The notes under the pieces: generated by a model | What the model saw: the letters and a program-made list of their open reading frames with translations, nothing else | What the model was told of the DNA's origin: nothing | Database searches by the model: none | Shown: positions 17,182 to 25,909 of the stretch, in pieces | Position numbering within the stretch: position 1 is the stretch's first letter | Layout: the number at the start of each line of letters is the position of its first letter | Program-made: the position numbers and the translations under genes | Assembly: GCA_965226245.1 (NCBI GenBank) | Contig: CBDDCL010000011.1 | Location: 1 to 52,168 of the forward strand | Direction of reading: 5' to 3' | DNA from: CBDCYS01 sp965226245 | Lineage (GTDB): Bacteria; Acidobacteriota; Terriglobia; Bryobacterales; UBA6623 | Length of the DNA stretch: 52,168 nucleotides

Positions 17182-17659
17182 TTAAGAATTAAGTCTTAAA
17201 GTCTTATCACTCATGCCGGAGGTTAGCGCCACGATGCCAGAGGCCCCCCTATGGGGTCCACCTCTGGCTCCGTAGAAAGTTCGCTCATGCCGTATGGCCG
17301 AGGCTTTTCGTAGCCAGCGTGACGAGTAACGATTCTCCACGCTTGGAGTCAGACTTTTTGTGAGCATCGTACGCTCCCCACTTGACGCTCTAACCCTGCG
17401 GCCCACGTCTGCGCTTTAGTGGCTGTCCCGGTAGCGTCAGACAGTGCGCTTAGAAAGCCGGTGCGGTGGCGTCCTTACCTAAGCCGTCTTACTAGGAGAT
17501 TGTCGAGATTCTCGTTGCGGAAGGATCGGAAACTCTGTATTCTGACTTCCGATTTGTCTTCTTGGCGAGTGCGCGCCTAGTAGACTGAAAAGGCTCACCA
17601 TTGTTCGGTGGGCCTTTTCGCTGTCTAGGGCCTTTTTTTTTAACACATTCCAAAAAGCC
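17182..17659. other. Non-coding stretch with stable hairpins
   Basis: No gene is supported in about 480 bp. A strong hairpin lies at 17236-17268 (GCCAGAGG paired with CCTCTGGC, with CCCC/GGGG inside). A second small stem (CTCCA-CGCT-TGGAG, about 17336-17349) is followed by a T-rich run. A small RNA or leader is possible. Confidence 0.35.
17588..17618. terminator. Strong bidirectional transcription terminator
   Basis: AAAAGGCTCACC (17588-17599) pairs with GGTGGGCCTTTT (17607-17618) over 12 bp with one G-T wobble and a 7-nt loop. A/T tracts lie on both arms, so it would work on both strands. A run of nine T follows shortly after. Confidence 0.75.
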
Positions 17660-17707
17660 ATGCAAGAACTTTCTGGAGACATATGCCCCCAAAAGGGGTA
17701 CACTATA

Positions 17708-18235
17708 ATGGCGTTATTCCCTGCGTATTCAACGAACGGAATCGACTGGAGGCCATTGATGAAGATGATTAGAAGGCGCTCGAAACAGACACGCTACAAT
17801 CCGAACCGAGCGAATGCGCTTCGCGACGACTTAGCTAAACATCCGAACCCGATGTTTGGAGACATGCTTCAGGACACTCGGATGACCGACGGAGACGTTA
17901 TTGATTTTGCGCTCACAATGGCTCATTCATATTTCTCCGGCACACTCTTGGAGTCGTTCAAAACCACCGAGCGGGTAAACCTGGAATTGGTGACCCGCCG
18001 GACGTTGTTAGTCACTGCGTCCCTGTTCGGCATGACGGCAACCTTTGACAAGGGGGGCGCGATCCTTACGCCTGTGTGGACGGATGACCCAAACAAGCAA
18101 GTCGCCGCAGTCCAAGCACTCGTAGATACAGGCATGGGTGTAAAAGAAGCGATGGCTTTATTTGCATCAGGCCCTCCAAAACAGGGCCACATGGCAGAGG
18201 CCATTCACACTCAGTTACCAGAAGCAGTCCATTAG
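17708..18235 (+). CDS. Hypothetical protein
   Basis: 175 residues from the ATG at 17708; the frame is open from 17660, but AAAAGGGG precedes the later ATG. I recognise no domain. The N-terminus has MIRRRSKQTRYNPNRANALR, followed by a helical core (DVIDFALTMAHSYFSGTLLE, RRTLLVTASLFGMTATF) and a Pro/His-rich tail. Codon use and GC are lower than in the flanking high-GC blocks. The bidirectional terminator just upstream isolates it. Confidence 0.55.
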   Translation: MALFPAYSTNGIDWRPLMKMIRRRSKQTRYNPNRANALRDDLAKHPNPMFGDMLQDTRMTDGDVIDFALTMAHSYFSGTLLESFKTTERVNLELVTRRTLLVTASLFGMTATFDKGGAILTPVWTDDPNKQVAAVQALVDTGMGVKEAMALFASGPPKQGHMAEAIHTQLPEAVH

Positions 18236-18341
18236 ACTTGGCAACTCGCCTCTCAAACTTTTCCCACTCTTGTCGGCCATTACTGAACAAACGTCGGACG
18301 CGGGACCAGCACTGACTTCGCTTTGAATGTTTCGGTGGAGT

Positions 18342-18707
18342 CTACCCCACGCCGCGCCCCGACAGCATGCCGACCCGGCCCACGGGTAGCCAGCCTTCTA
18401 TCAGCCACTCGCGATCCGGCCACGGCCCGATCCACGTGTCGCCGTTTATGGGCGGGTAGGGTTCAGCCGCCGCGTGTGCCTCACCCGCGCCGCCGCCGCT
18501 CCGTGGGCCGCTCCGACGCTTCCTCCGGGCGTCCCGAGCCAGCGGCAGCCCCCGCGCCAGCGCGTCACGAATCACTGCGCTGACGGACAAACCCGCCGCG
18601 TCCGCCTCCGCTGCGAGTGCCGCAGCCGTAGCCGGTTCCACCGTCACGCGCAACTGTTTCGAGTAGCGCGTCTCACGCCTGTACCGTCGCTCTGTAGGTG
18701 TAGACAT
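18342..18707 (-). pseudogene. RHH domain joined to the first residues of an AAA/RecA-like ATPase, truncated
   Basis: Residues 15-57 (YSKQLRVTVEPATAAALAAE, GLSVSAVIRDALARGL) form a ribbon-helix-helix domain. After a linker, residues 90-118 (GPWPDREWLIEGWLPVGRVG, then MLSGRG) match the start of RepA-like AAA ATPases, which continue into a Walker A (GGxGKS). Here the frame ends right at that point, so the P-loop is missing. Either two adjacent genes were fused, or a single regulator-ATPase was cut. It is divergent from the recombinase at 18.8 kb and was probably part of the same element. Confidence 0.55.
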
Positions 18708-18731
18708 ACCAATACCCTATAAGACAGTCTA

Positions 18732-18782
18732 TCAAGTCAAAAACACCCCTTGACAAGCCCCCCTATCATGATTGATAATTAC
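18732..18782 (+). repeat. 51-bp inverted repeat copy carrying the recombinase promoter
   Basis: The segment begins TCAAGTCAAAAACACCCC and ends GATAATTAC. It contains TTGACA (18750-18755), a 17-bp spacer and TGATAA (18773-18778), about 8 bp before the ATG at 18787. The reverse complement recurs at 26230-26280 with 47 of 51 bases identical. Confidence 0.8.
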
Positions 18783-18786
18783 CATT

Positions 18787-19755
18787 ATGCTTCATACTAC
18801 ACCGCAGACCGAACCGACCGCGATAGCCCGACGCCCCGACACGGCGGGGCCGCTGGCCGTCGCCACGCCGACCACCCGTAAGCTCGCCGACGCGAGTATC
18901 AGCGTCAACACCCGCCGCGCCTACCTCGGCGCGCTGGCGCGCGTGGACGCATGGCGGGGGACCGACCCGCTCACCGACGGCGTGTTGGCCGCCTACCTCG
19001 GCGCTATCTTCGAGGCGGGCCGCGCGCCAGCAACCGCCGCCCTCGCCGTCGCCGCCGTCCGGTTTCGGGCCAAGCTCGCCGGCCAGACGGACCCCGCCGG
19101 GGAAGCGACCGCCCGCGTGTTGGGCGGCTACCGTCGCACGGCCGCCGACCGGGGCCGGGGCCAGGCCGCCCCGCTGAGCGCGGACGGGCTCGCCGCGATT
19201 CTCGCCACCGCCGAACGTCCCCGCACTGACGGCCGGGGCGTCGAATCCCACACCACGGCGCAACGCCGGGGCCGCACGGACGCCGTGATCGCCGGATTGT
19301 TGTTCATGGGCGGGTTGCGCCGCTCAGAAGTGAGCGCGCTTGAATGGCGCGACGTGTCGGACGCCAGCGACGGCGACGGAGTGCTTATCACCGTGCGCAC
19401 CTCGAAAACAAATCAAGAGGGGGACACCGCCGACGTGCGGTATCTAAAGAACGGCGCCGCGAAAGCGATCCGCACCGCACGCGCCGCCCGGCCCGACGCC
19501 GCACCCACGGATCGGGTGGTCGGGTTGGGCTCGTTACAGATTCAGCGCCGCTTCACCGCCGCCGCCCTCGCCGCCGGCATCGAGGCGCGCTTGACGGCGC
19601 ACAGTGGGCGCGTCGGGCTCGCGTCCGAACTGACGGCGCGCGGCGCCTCGACAACCGAAGTCATGCTGGCCGGCAACTGGCGCACGGCGCGCATGGTCGC
19701 TCACTACAGCGCGGGCGCCACGGCCGAACGCGGCGCCGTCGCCAAATACCTGTAG
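18787..19755 (+). CDS. Tyrosine recombinase/integrase
   Basis: 322 residues from the ATG at 18787, probably leaderless or nearly so because the -10 box is so close. The core-binding domain starts about residue 35 (SVNTRRAYLGALARVDAWRG). The catalytic domain shows the first Arg in GGLRRSEVSALEWRD, Lys in VRTSKTNQEGD, the H-x-x-R box in AHSGRVGLASEL, and the nucleophile Tyr in MVAHYSAGATAERG. GC is near 70 percent, distinct from the replicons. It is followed 16 bp later by a terminase-like gene. It is likely the integrase of a phage-related or integrative element inserted in the plasmid. Confidence 0.9.
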   Translation: MLHTTPQTEPTAIARRPDTAGPLAVATPTTRKLADASISVNTRRAYLGALARVDAWRGTDPLTDGVLAAYLGAIFEAGRAPATAALAVAAVRFRAKLAGQTDPAGEATARVLGGYRRTAADRGRGQAAPLSADGLAAILATAERPRTDGRGVESHTTAQRRGRTDAVIAGLLFMGGLRRSEVSALEWRDVSDASDGDGVLITVRTSKTNQEGDTADVRYLKNGAAKAIRTARAARPDAAPTDRVVGLGSLQIQRRFTAAALAAGIEARLTAHSGRVGLASELTARGASTTEVMLAGNWRTARMVAHYSAGATAERGAVAKYL

Positions 19756-19771
19756 AGCGAGGCAACGCCGA

Positions 19772-20269
19772 ATGACTGACACCCCGCACCCCTGGGACCG
19801 ACGCGCCGCCGAAAGTGACCCCGCGTTTGAAGCGTTCGCCGCCTACCTCGACACCGGCTCGCTGCGGGACGCGTATAGGCAACAAGAGGGCAAGGATGGG
19901 GCAAAGCATGCTCCTGGCCGGTGGACAGGATGGAGCACCAAACACAACTGGGTGAGCCGCCGCGCCGCCTACGTCGAGTGGACCGTCCGCGAGAGCCAGG
20001 ACGCCATTAAGGCCGGGCTTGTGCAGCTCCGCAAAAGGTTCATGGACGTAGCGAACACGCTGCTAGACGACGGCGGCCTGCCCTCAATTCGAGCCGCCTC
20101 ACAGATCGTCCGCGATCACTTCCCACCCGTCGAAAGAGTGGCCGACGTGGCCGACGCGGAGCGCATCGAGGACCTGTCGGACATACCGGATGAGGCGCTG
20201 GAGCGCATGAGGGAAATATGCGACGCGGCGCGCCGGAAAAACGAATTGGAGAAAACAACAGATGACTGA
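19772..20269 (+). CDS. Phage terminase-small-subunit-like protein
   Basis: 165 residues. The order of features suits terminase small subunits: SDPAFEAFAAYLDTGSLRDA then YRQQ (HTH-like start), RWTGWSTKHNWVSRRAAYVE (the W-S-x-x-x-x-W pattern seen in that family), then a long helix and a charged C-terminus (LSDIPDEALERMREICDAAR). I rely on pattern, not on a search. It is in the same operon as the integrase and overlaps the next gene by 8 nt. Confidence 0.5.
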   Translation: MTDTPHPWDRRAAESDPAFEAFAAYLDTGSLRDAYRQQEGKDGAKHAPGRWTGWSTKHNWVSRRAAYVEWTVRESQDAIKAGLVQLRKRFMDVANTLLDDGGLPSIRAASQIVRDHFPPVERVADVADAERIEDLSDIPDEALERMREICDAARRKNELEKTTDD

Positions 20270-20405
20270 AAAGACGGTGTTACTGGACGCAACGCAGGCT
20301 GTAATAGAAGCACACACCGACCTGATCGCAAACGGGACCGTCGCGGTTGCGTCGGCGGCAGACTTCGGGAAGTTCCCGCCCGGCGTGGTTGGAAGACTGA
20401 TTGAA
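20262..20405 (+). pseudogene. Phage-like gene truncated by an IS3-family end
   Basis: About 48 codons from MTEKTVLLDATQAVIEAHTD to VVGRLIE read cleanly. They then run into the IS3-family terminal sequence at 20406 and stop inside it. The overlap with the preceding gene and the matching high GC show it was the third gene of the integrase operon. Confidence 0.6.
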
Positions 20406-20505
20406 GGCTGGATATCGCTTCTTCGGCATTCCTCCCCCCTTCCATGTCCAGTCCGTACCCTAACCTCTAACTTATCAACTGGACCGATTTAAGGGGGGCA
20501 GGTCA
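20406..20505 (-). repeat. IS3-family element end (100 bp), identical to the end at 30152-30251
   Basis: It contains the first six to seven codons of orfA (MPKKRYP, minus strand), its AGGAATG leader, and the outer terminus GGGGGGCAGGTCA, which faces right. Everything internal to codon 7 is missing. The copy is base-for-base the same as at 30.2 kb, so the event is recent. Confidence 0.9.
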
Positions 20506-20539
20506 CTCCGTTGCGCGTGTCCCGTGGAAGCCGCGCATC

Positions 20540-20701
20540 TCAGCGTGTGCGACCGAGGAGCTCGAAATAGCGGTCTCGACTCATGCCGGCACTCCGGAGA
20601 AGATTTTTGATGATGAAAGTCGGAACCGCCCGGGACGTGGGGATGGCCAAGGGTCGCTTCACACCAGACTTGGTGTAGGCCAGATGATCTCCACGCTGGC
20701 G
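20540..20701 (-). pseudogene. HicA-like toxin fragment
   Basis: The minus-strand frame RQRGDHLAYTKSGVKRPLAI, then FIIKNLLRSAGMSRDRYFEL matches the second half of HicA-type RNA-binding toxins, including the catalytic His in RQRGDH. The N-terminal strand and first helix are replaced by unrelated sequence, and no HicB partner is visible. It lies just inside the IS end that opens the SbcCD-like block. Confidence 0.55.
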
Positions 20702-20711
20702 GCTGAATACG

Positions 20712-20950
20712 GCGACCTTGACAGACGCATTGGCCAAGGACCACCACAAGATGGGTACCCACATCACGAAATTGACCGACGCCTACGACAAACAGCTCGA
20801 CGCGTACAACAGGTTGACGACCGAGTACAACGCGCTCGCAGAGGATTTGACCGAATTCTTTCGGTGATTCACGCCGAGGCGGAACAGAAGCGGACCCGGC
20901 CGGCCGGGCTCCCGGATCGCGTGGAGGAACGAATTGAGAGTCTGATTTAA
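20712..20950 (+). pseudogene. Fragments of an unidentified helical protein
   Basis: One frame reads LAKDHHKMGTHITKLTDAYD then YNRLTTEYNALAEDLTEFF and stops at 20867. Another continues EQKRTRPAGLPDRVEERIES to 20950. Both look like coding remnants rather than chance, with Lys/Glu-rich helical pattern. No family is recognised. Confidence 0.3.
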
Positions 20951-21077
20951 AGCCGCATGCGCAGCCGGGGACATGACCTCGACTGGTAGTTTTCACAGCG
21001 CCGCTCGACGCGGGTGGGCTTCGGCGACCGCGGCTGGTTCGTTTTGACAGGATCGAGGGGGGAAGTAGGCTGAGTAA

Positions 21078-22343
21078 ATGTTTCGTTTTCTTCACGCTGC
21101 TGATGTCCATCTCGACAGCCCGCTGGTTGGGCTTGCCCGCTACGAGTCGGCACCAGTCGAAACGGTGCGCGGCGCCACGCGGCGGGCCTTCGAGAACCTC
21201 GTCAGCGTCGCGATCGACGAGGAAGTCGCGTTCGTTCTGCTAGCCGGCGATCTCTACGACGGTAACTGGAAGGACTATCGCACGGGCCTCTTCTTTGTAG
21301 GCCAGATGGCGAAGCTCAGCGATGCACGTATCCCCGTCTTCGTCGTTGCGGGCAACCACGATGCGGCGAGCCAGCTCACCAAGAATCTGCGGCCTCCAGA
21401 CAACGTGCACTTCTTCTCGACGAAGAAACCCGAGACCCATTTTCTGGAGGCATTCGACGTTGCGATCCACGGTCAGGGTTTTGCCTCGCGGGAGGTCACC
21501 GAGAATCTTGCCGCGGCGTACCCAGTCGCCGATCCTGACCTCTTCCACGTCGGCTTACTTCACACGAGCCTCAATGGGCGCGAGGGTCACGCGACCTACG
21601 CACCAACGTCGTCAGAGGTCCTCGCGCAAAAGGGCTACCAGTACTGGGCCCTCGGCCACGTCCACAAGCGCGAAGTCGTATCGAAGGATCCGTGGATCGT
21701 GTTCCCAGGCAATCTTCAGGGTCGCCATGCGCGAGAGGTTGGCCCGAAAGGATGCACGCTGGTTACCGTCGAGGACGGTGCAATCTCTCATATTGAGGAG
21801 CGCCACGTCGATGTACTGCGTTGGTCCGTTTGCCGCGTGGACGTCAATGACGTCACCACAACAAACGACGTGCTCGACCGTGTGTCACGTGCGCTAACGG
21901 CCGATGCCGATCACGTAGAGGGCCGTGCGCTGGCCGCGCGTGTCGAGGTGATCGGGCGCGCGGCCTGTCACGACGAGATTGCGGCCAATACGGACCACTG
22001 GATCGAAGAGATCCGCGCTCTTGCAGTTGGGGTGTCCTCTGCCGATGTCTGGGTCGAGCGGGTGCGGTTCGCGACGGATCGGCCGATCGACCTGTCGGCG
22101 CTGGCTGCTCGTGACGACGCGCTCGGCAGCTTTCTACGAGAACTCGCGATTGCTGCAGACAGCCCGGACGAGATGGCGGCACTAAGAGAAGCACTCGCCG
22201 ACGTTCGCAACATGCTGCCTTCAGAGCTGCTGGCCGGAGACGACGCAGTCGATCCGTATTCGCCGGATCTGTTGGCGCGACTTGTCGTCGAGGCGAGAGA
22301 ACTACTCCTGGCAAGAATCTCCCGCGAGGGGGCGACGCAATGA
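21078..22343 (+). CDS. SbcD/YhaO-like DNA repair metallophosphoesterase
   Basis: 421 residues. The Mre11/SbcD phosphoesterase motifs appear in order: FLHAADVHLDSPL (Asp9, His11), LLAGDLYDG (about 56-57), VVAGNHDAAS (about 92-95), an HTSLNG/His strand and WALGHVHKRE (about 193). The C-terminal 150 residues are the cap and partner-binding region. In SbcCD/YhaON complexes this subunit provides Mn-dependent exonuclease and hairpin-opening endonuclease activity. The stop overlaps the ATPase gene's ATG by 4 nt. The pair is enclosed by inverted IS3-family ends, so it travelled as cargo. Confidence 0.9.
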   Translation: MFRFLHAADVHLDSPLVGLARYESAPVETVRGATRRAFENLVSVAIDEEVAFVLLAGDLYDGNWKDYRTGLFFVGQMAKLSDARIPVFVVAGNHDAASQLTKNLRPPDNVHFFSTKKPETHFLEAFDVAIHGQGFASREVTENLAAAYPVADPDLFHVGLLHTSLNGREGHATYAPTSSEVLAQKGYQYWALGHVHKREVVSKDPWIVFPGNLQGRHAREVGPKGCTLVTVEDGAISHIEERHVDVLRWSVCRVDVNDVTTTNDVLDRVSRALTADADHVEGRALAARVEVIGRAACHDEIAANTDHWIEEIRALAVGVSSADVWVERVRFATDRPIDLSALAARDDALGSFLRELAIAADSPDEMAALREALADVRNMLPSELLAGDDAVDPYSPDLLARLVVEARELLLARISREGATQ

Positions 22344-25300
22344 AGATCCTCGACCTGCGACTCATCGCGTTCGGTCCATTCACCGGACGTGTACTCGACC
22401 TCAGTGCTGGGAACCACGGCCTACACGTGATCTTCGGGCCAAACGAGGCAGGCAAGAGTTGCGCGCTCCGTGCGCTACATGCGCTGCTGTACGGCATTCC
22501 GGCCCAGACGAACGATGCCTTCCTGCACCCCTACGGCGAGCTCCGCGTCGGCGCGCGTCTTCGTCTGTCGTCGGGAGATGAGATTGAGTTCTCCCGCCGC
22601 AAGGCGAATAGGGGCTCACTGCTTGGCCCTGGCGACGCGCTACTTGATGACCGTGCACTGGACCGGTTCCTTGACGGCGTGGGACCGGATCAGTTTCGGA
22701 TGTTCTGGGGCATCGACTACGCGCGCCTTGTGGAAGGCGGTCAGGAGATCCTCAAAGGGCGGGGAGATCTCGGCGCAAGCCTATTCGCCGCAGGCTCAGG
22801 CGCATCCCACCTTGGCGCGCTCCGTAAGAAGCTTGACGAGGAGGCCGTCCAACTGTTCGCGCCGCGCAGGCGCAACCGTGTCATCAATCAAGCGGTCGGT
22901 CATCTTCGCGATCTTCGCACCGCCCAGCGGGAAGCGACGGTCTCCTCCGAAGCGTGGGCGGGCCAAGACCGTGCGGTGCAGGATGCCAACACGCAGGCGA
23001 GACAGCTCGTAGCACGCGTGCAGGAACTCGCCAGAGAGAAGTCTCGCCTTGAGCGACTAAAACGCATTCTGCCGCTCCTGGCCGAACGAGGAAAAACACG
23101 TCATCGCCTTGACAGCCTTGGAGACGTTGTCCTCCTCCCCGCAGACTTCCAAAAGCGACGACTGGAGGCAGAAACGGCGCTCCGCATAGCGCAACAAGAC
23201 CTCGAGCGTGTGGCGGGGGACCTTCGAGAACAGGAAGAGATCGTCGCGAAGCTCGGGGCAACGCCACCGCTCGTGGCCGAGGCCGAGACTGTCAACGAGC
23301 TACTCACGAGATTAGGCAGCCACCGGAAGGCGATGAGCGATCGCCCAAGACTCATCGGCCAGCGCTTCGAGCAACGCAAAGTGGCGAAGCGCCTTCTCGG
23401 TGAACTTCGGCCGGACCTCGACATCGAAGCGGTCGAGCCGCTACGGCTCTTCGTCGGCCGGCGCCCGCGCATTCAAAAGCTCGCCGCCGAACGCGAACGG
23501 CTGGATGAACGGTTCGAGGCTGCACGTCGGCGCCATAAAAGTGCGCTGGAACAGGCCGGTGCCCTTACGCGTGAGGCTTCTTCGCTTCCACCACCGCGAA
23601 ACCCGGAAAGGCTTGTTGCAGCGATCGAGGAGGCGCGGCGTCGCGGCGACGTTGAAGCGGAGCGCGAGAAGCTTGCTCAAACGGCGAAGCGAGACGCGAC
23701 CCTGCGGGACACCGCGATCAAGAAGTTGCAGCTTCTCGCGGCAGTGTTCGACAAATTGGGAGCACTTCGTGTGCCAACCGATGCGGCGATCACGCGATTC
23801 GTACGCGAGGCCGATCAACTCGCCGACGAGGCGCGCGCGGCTAAGAGCGAGCGCAAGCGGCTCACCAAGAGGGCCAGCGACCTGGATGCGGAGATCGAGA
23901 CCCTCCGCACCCAAAAGGCTGTTCCTACCAAGGATGACCTCGCTGTAGCCCGGATGCGTCGCGACGAGGCGTTCGGTCTTCTGCGCGATCAGTGGGAGAA
24001 GGGCCGCAACGTTGAGGCCGAGACTCTGGAGCTTCTCGGCGAAGGCACACTGATCGAGCTCTACCCACGCGCGGTGACGGCAGCGGACGAGGTCGCTGAT
24101 CGGCTACGTGACGAAGCCGAGCGCGTCGCCGAACTCGCGCAGCATCTAGATGAACGAGAGCGCCTCAGTAGGGAGATCGAAGAGGCGGACAGCTCCTCCG
24201 ACCGTGCGGCTGCGGCCGGCGAAAAACTCACTGCTGAATGGCGCGACCTCTGGAAGTCCGTGGTCACAGATCCGCCGCAGATTCACGACGCGCGCGCCTG
24301 GATCGATGATTTCAGCCGTCTTCTGGAACGGACGGAGGCCATTGTGGATGCACGGCGCCGGTATGAACAACTCGATGCGTGGATCGAGCAACAGATGAAG
24401 AGTCTGGGCGTCGCGATGACGGCGCTGGAACCGGCCGCGCATCCTACCGGCGGTCTCTCGGTTACAGTGGCCGCAGCCGACAAACTGCGACAGCGCATCG
24501 AGAAGGAAGAGCACGTCCGGACCAACCACGCGCGCAAGACGATCGAAGCCGAGCAAGAAATCCACGACGCTGAGAGGGTTGTTCGCGAGGCGCAGGCGGA
24601 CATCGAGACGTGGCAGAGCAAGTGGAATGAAGCCGCCCGTGACCTCGTCCATGGCGACGTTCCTCCACCTGACGATGCTCTCGTCGCCATCAGCAGTATC
24701 GAGAAGATCTTCCGAGCGCTCGACGAGGCGTCTGGCTACGACGCACGCATCGCAGGCATAGATCGCGACGCCGAATCGTTTCGCACCGACGTTCGCGCTC
24801 TCGCTTCGCGCTTCACTGCGCCAGTTGAGATCGAAGACGGTGCTGAGGACACATGGGTCGAGGGAATTCACAAGCGTCTCGTTGTGGCGCTCCAGGAAGA
24901 CGAACGGCGTCGGCAGGCTCACACGCAGATCGATCGCCTGAGGAGCGCCGACGCTAGCGACAAGCAGGCGGTCGCGCTCCTAACACTATCCTCGTTACGC
25001 GAGGAGGCGCGGTGTGGGGCCGACGGCGACCTCGCCATCGCGGAGCAACGAAGTGCCGACCTACGTATGTGTCAGAGCGAGCTCAGGCGAATCGAGAGTG
25101 AACTCATTCGCAGCGGTGACGGCGCCTCGATCGCGGATCTCGAAACCGAAGCCTCCTGCGCGGACAAGGATGCCATCGACGTTCGGATTGACCAGATCGG
25201 AACGGAGTTGTCCGACGTGGAGAAGAATCTCTCTGAAGCCCGTGACGCGCGCGCTAGTGCGCAGGTGGAATTGCGTCGTATGCAGGGGCCATCGGTGGCA

Positions 25301-25846
25301 AGCGAGAAGGCCGAGGAGGCTCAAGCGATGCTTGCCAGCCTCCGCGAGGACGTCGTCCGGTACGCTAGGTTGCGTGTGGCGTCGACCCTCCTCGCGAGAC
25401 GGATTGAGGACTACCGCCACAAGAACCAGGCGCCACTCCTACGCCGCGCCGGCGCTCTCTTTCGCGAGATGACCATCGGCAGCTTCGAGCGGCTCGAGGC
25501 GGACGTGGAGGATGACCGCCCCATCCTCGTCGGGGTAAGGTCTGCCGGCGGGCGCGTACCTTCGCATGGAATGAGCGAAGGAACTCGAGATCAGCTCTTC
25601 TTTGCGCTGCGCCTCGCGGCCGTCGAGGCGTCCTGCGTCGCTGGCGAGCCGATGCCCTTCGTAGTAGACGATGTCCTCGTGCAGTTTGACGAAGACCGCT
25701 GCGCGGCGGCTCTCCGTGTCCTAGCCGACGTAGCGTCTCGCACACAGGTCGTGTTGTTTACGCACCACCGGCACGTGCGGGCATGCGCCGAGGCGTTGGC
25801 TGCGCCCGACATGGTGATCGTGCATGAGTTGACCTGCCCCCCTTAA
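22340..25846 (+). CDS. SbcC/YhaN-like SMC-type ATPase
   Basis: 1168 residues. The N-terminus has the AAA_27/YhaN pattern: MKILDLRLIAFGPFTGRVLD, then Walker A IFGPNEAGKSCALR (about 31-40). Two long coiled-coil arms (about 190-1050, rich in Arg/Glu/Leu) follow. The ABC signature is MSEGTRDQLFFALRLA (about 1075) and Walker B is MPFVVDDVLVQFDE (about 1103), with a switch His in LFTHHRH. It should gate the nuclease partner's access to DNA ends. The last residues (LTCPP and TAA stop) are encoded by the terminus of the IS3-like mini-element, so the native C-terminus was altered; all catalytic motifs lie upstream. Confidence 0.9.
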   Translation: MKILDLRLIAFGPFTGRVLDLSAGNHGLHVIFGPNEAGKSCALRALHALLYGIPAQTNDAFLHPYGELRVGARLRLSSGDEIEFSRRKANRGSLLGPGDALLDDRALDRFLDGVGPDQFRMFWGIDYARLVEGGQEILKGRGDLGASLFAAGSGASHLGALRKKLDEEAVQLFAPRRRNRVINQAVGHLRDLRTAQREATVSSEAWAGQDRAVQDANTQARQLVARVQELAREKSRLERLKRILPLLAERGKTRHRLDSLGDVVLLPADFQKRRLEAETALRIAQQDLERVAGDLREQEEIVAKLGATPPLVAEAETVNELLTRLGSHRKAMSDRPRLIGQRFEQRKVAKRLLGELRPDLDIEAVEPLRLFVGRRPRIQKLAAERERLDERFEAARRRHKSALEQAGALTREASSLPPPRNPERLVAAIEEARRRGDVEAEREKLAQTAKRDATLRDTAIKKLQLLAAVFDKLGALRVPTDAAITRFVREADQLADEARAAKSERKRLTKRASDLDAEIETLRTQKAVPTKDDLAVARMRRDEAFGLLRDQWEKGRNVEAETLELLGEGTLIELYPRAVTAADEVADRLRDEAERVAELAQHLDERERLSREIEEADSSSDRAAAAGEKLTAEWRDLWKSVVTDPPQIHDARAWIDDFSRLLERTEAIVDARRRYEQLDAWIEQQMKSLGVAMTALEPAAHPTGGLSVTVAAADKLRQRIEKEEHVRTNHARKTIEAEQEIHDAERVVREAQADIETWQSKWNEAARDLVHGDVPPPDDALVAISSIEKIFRALDEASGYDARIAGIDRDAESFRTDVRALASRFTAPVEIEDGAEDTWVEGIHKRLVVALQEDERRRQAHTQIDRLRSADASDKQAVALLTLSSLREEARCGADGDLAIAEQRSADLRMCQSELRRIESELIRSGDGASIADLETEASCADKDAIDVRIDQIGTELSDVEKNLSEARDARASAQVELRRMQGPSVASEKAEEAQAMLASLREDVVRYARLRVASTLLARRIEDYRHKNQAPLLRRAGALFREMTIGSFERLEADVEDDRPILVGVRSAGGRVPSHGMSEGTRDQLFFALRLAAVEASCVAGEPMPFVVDDVLVQFDEDRCAAALRVLADVASRTQVVLFTHHRHVRACAEALAAPDMVIVHELTCPP

Positions 25847-25909
25847 ATCGGTCCAGTTGATAAGTTAGAGGTTAGGGTACGGACTGGACATGGAAGGGGG
25901 GGCAGGTCA
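25830..25909. mobile_element. 80-bp IS3-derived mini-element with inverted termini
   Basis: It starts TGACCTGCCCCCC and ends GGGGGGGCAGGTCA, so both tips are the IS3-family terminus in inverted orientation. The interior is the subterminal region of the 30-kb element in reverse complement (starting TTAAATCGGTCCAGTTG). It has no coding capacity. It supplies the stop codon of the SbcC-like gene on its left. Confidence 0.75.

Noticed and set aside
20475..21110. 211-codon minus-strand frame at the left of the SbcD-like gene
   Set aside because: It crosses the IS terminus and several gene fragments, is rich in Ser/Arg/Pro and contains no domain; the HicA-like fragment is in another frame.
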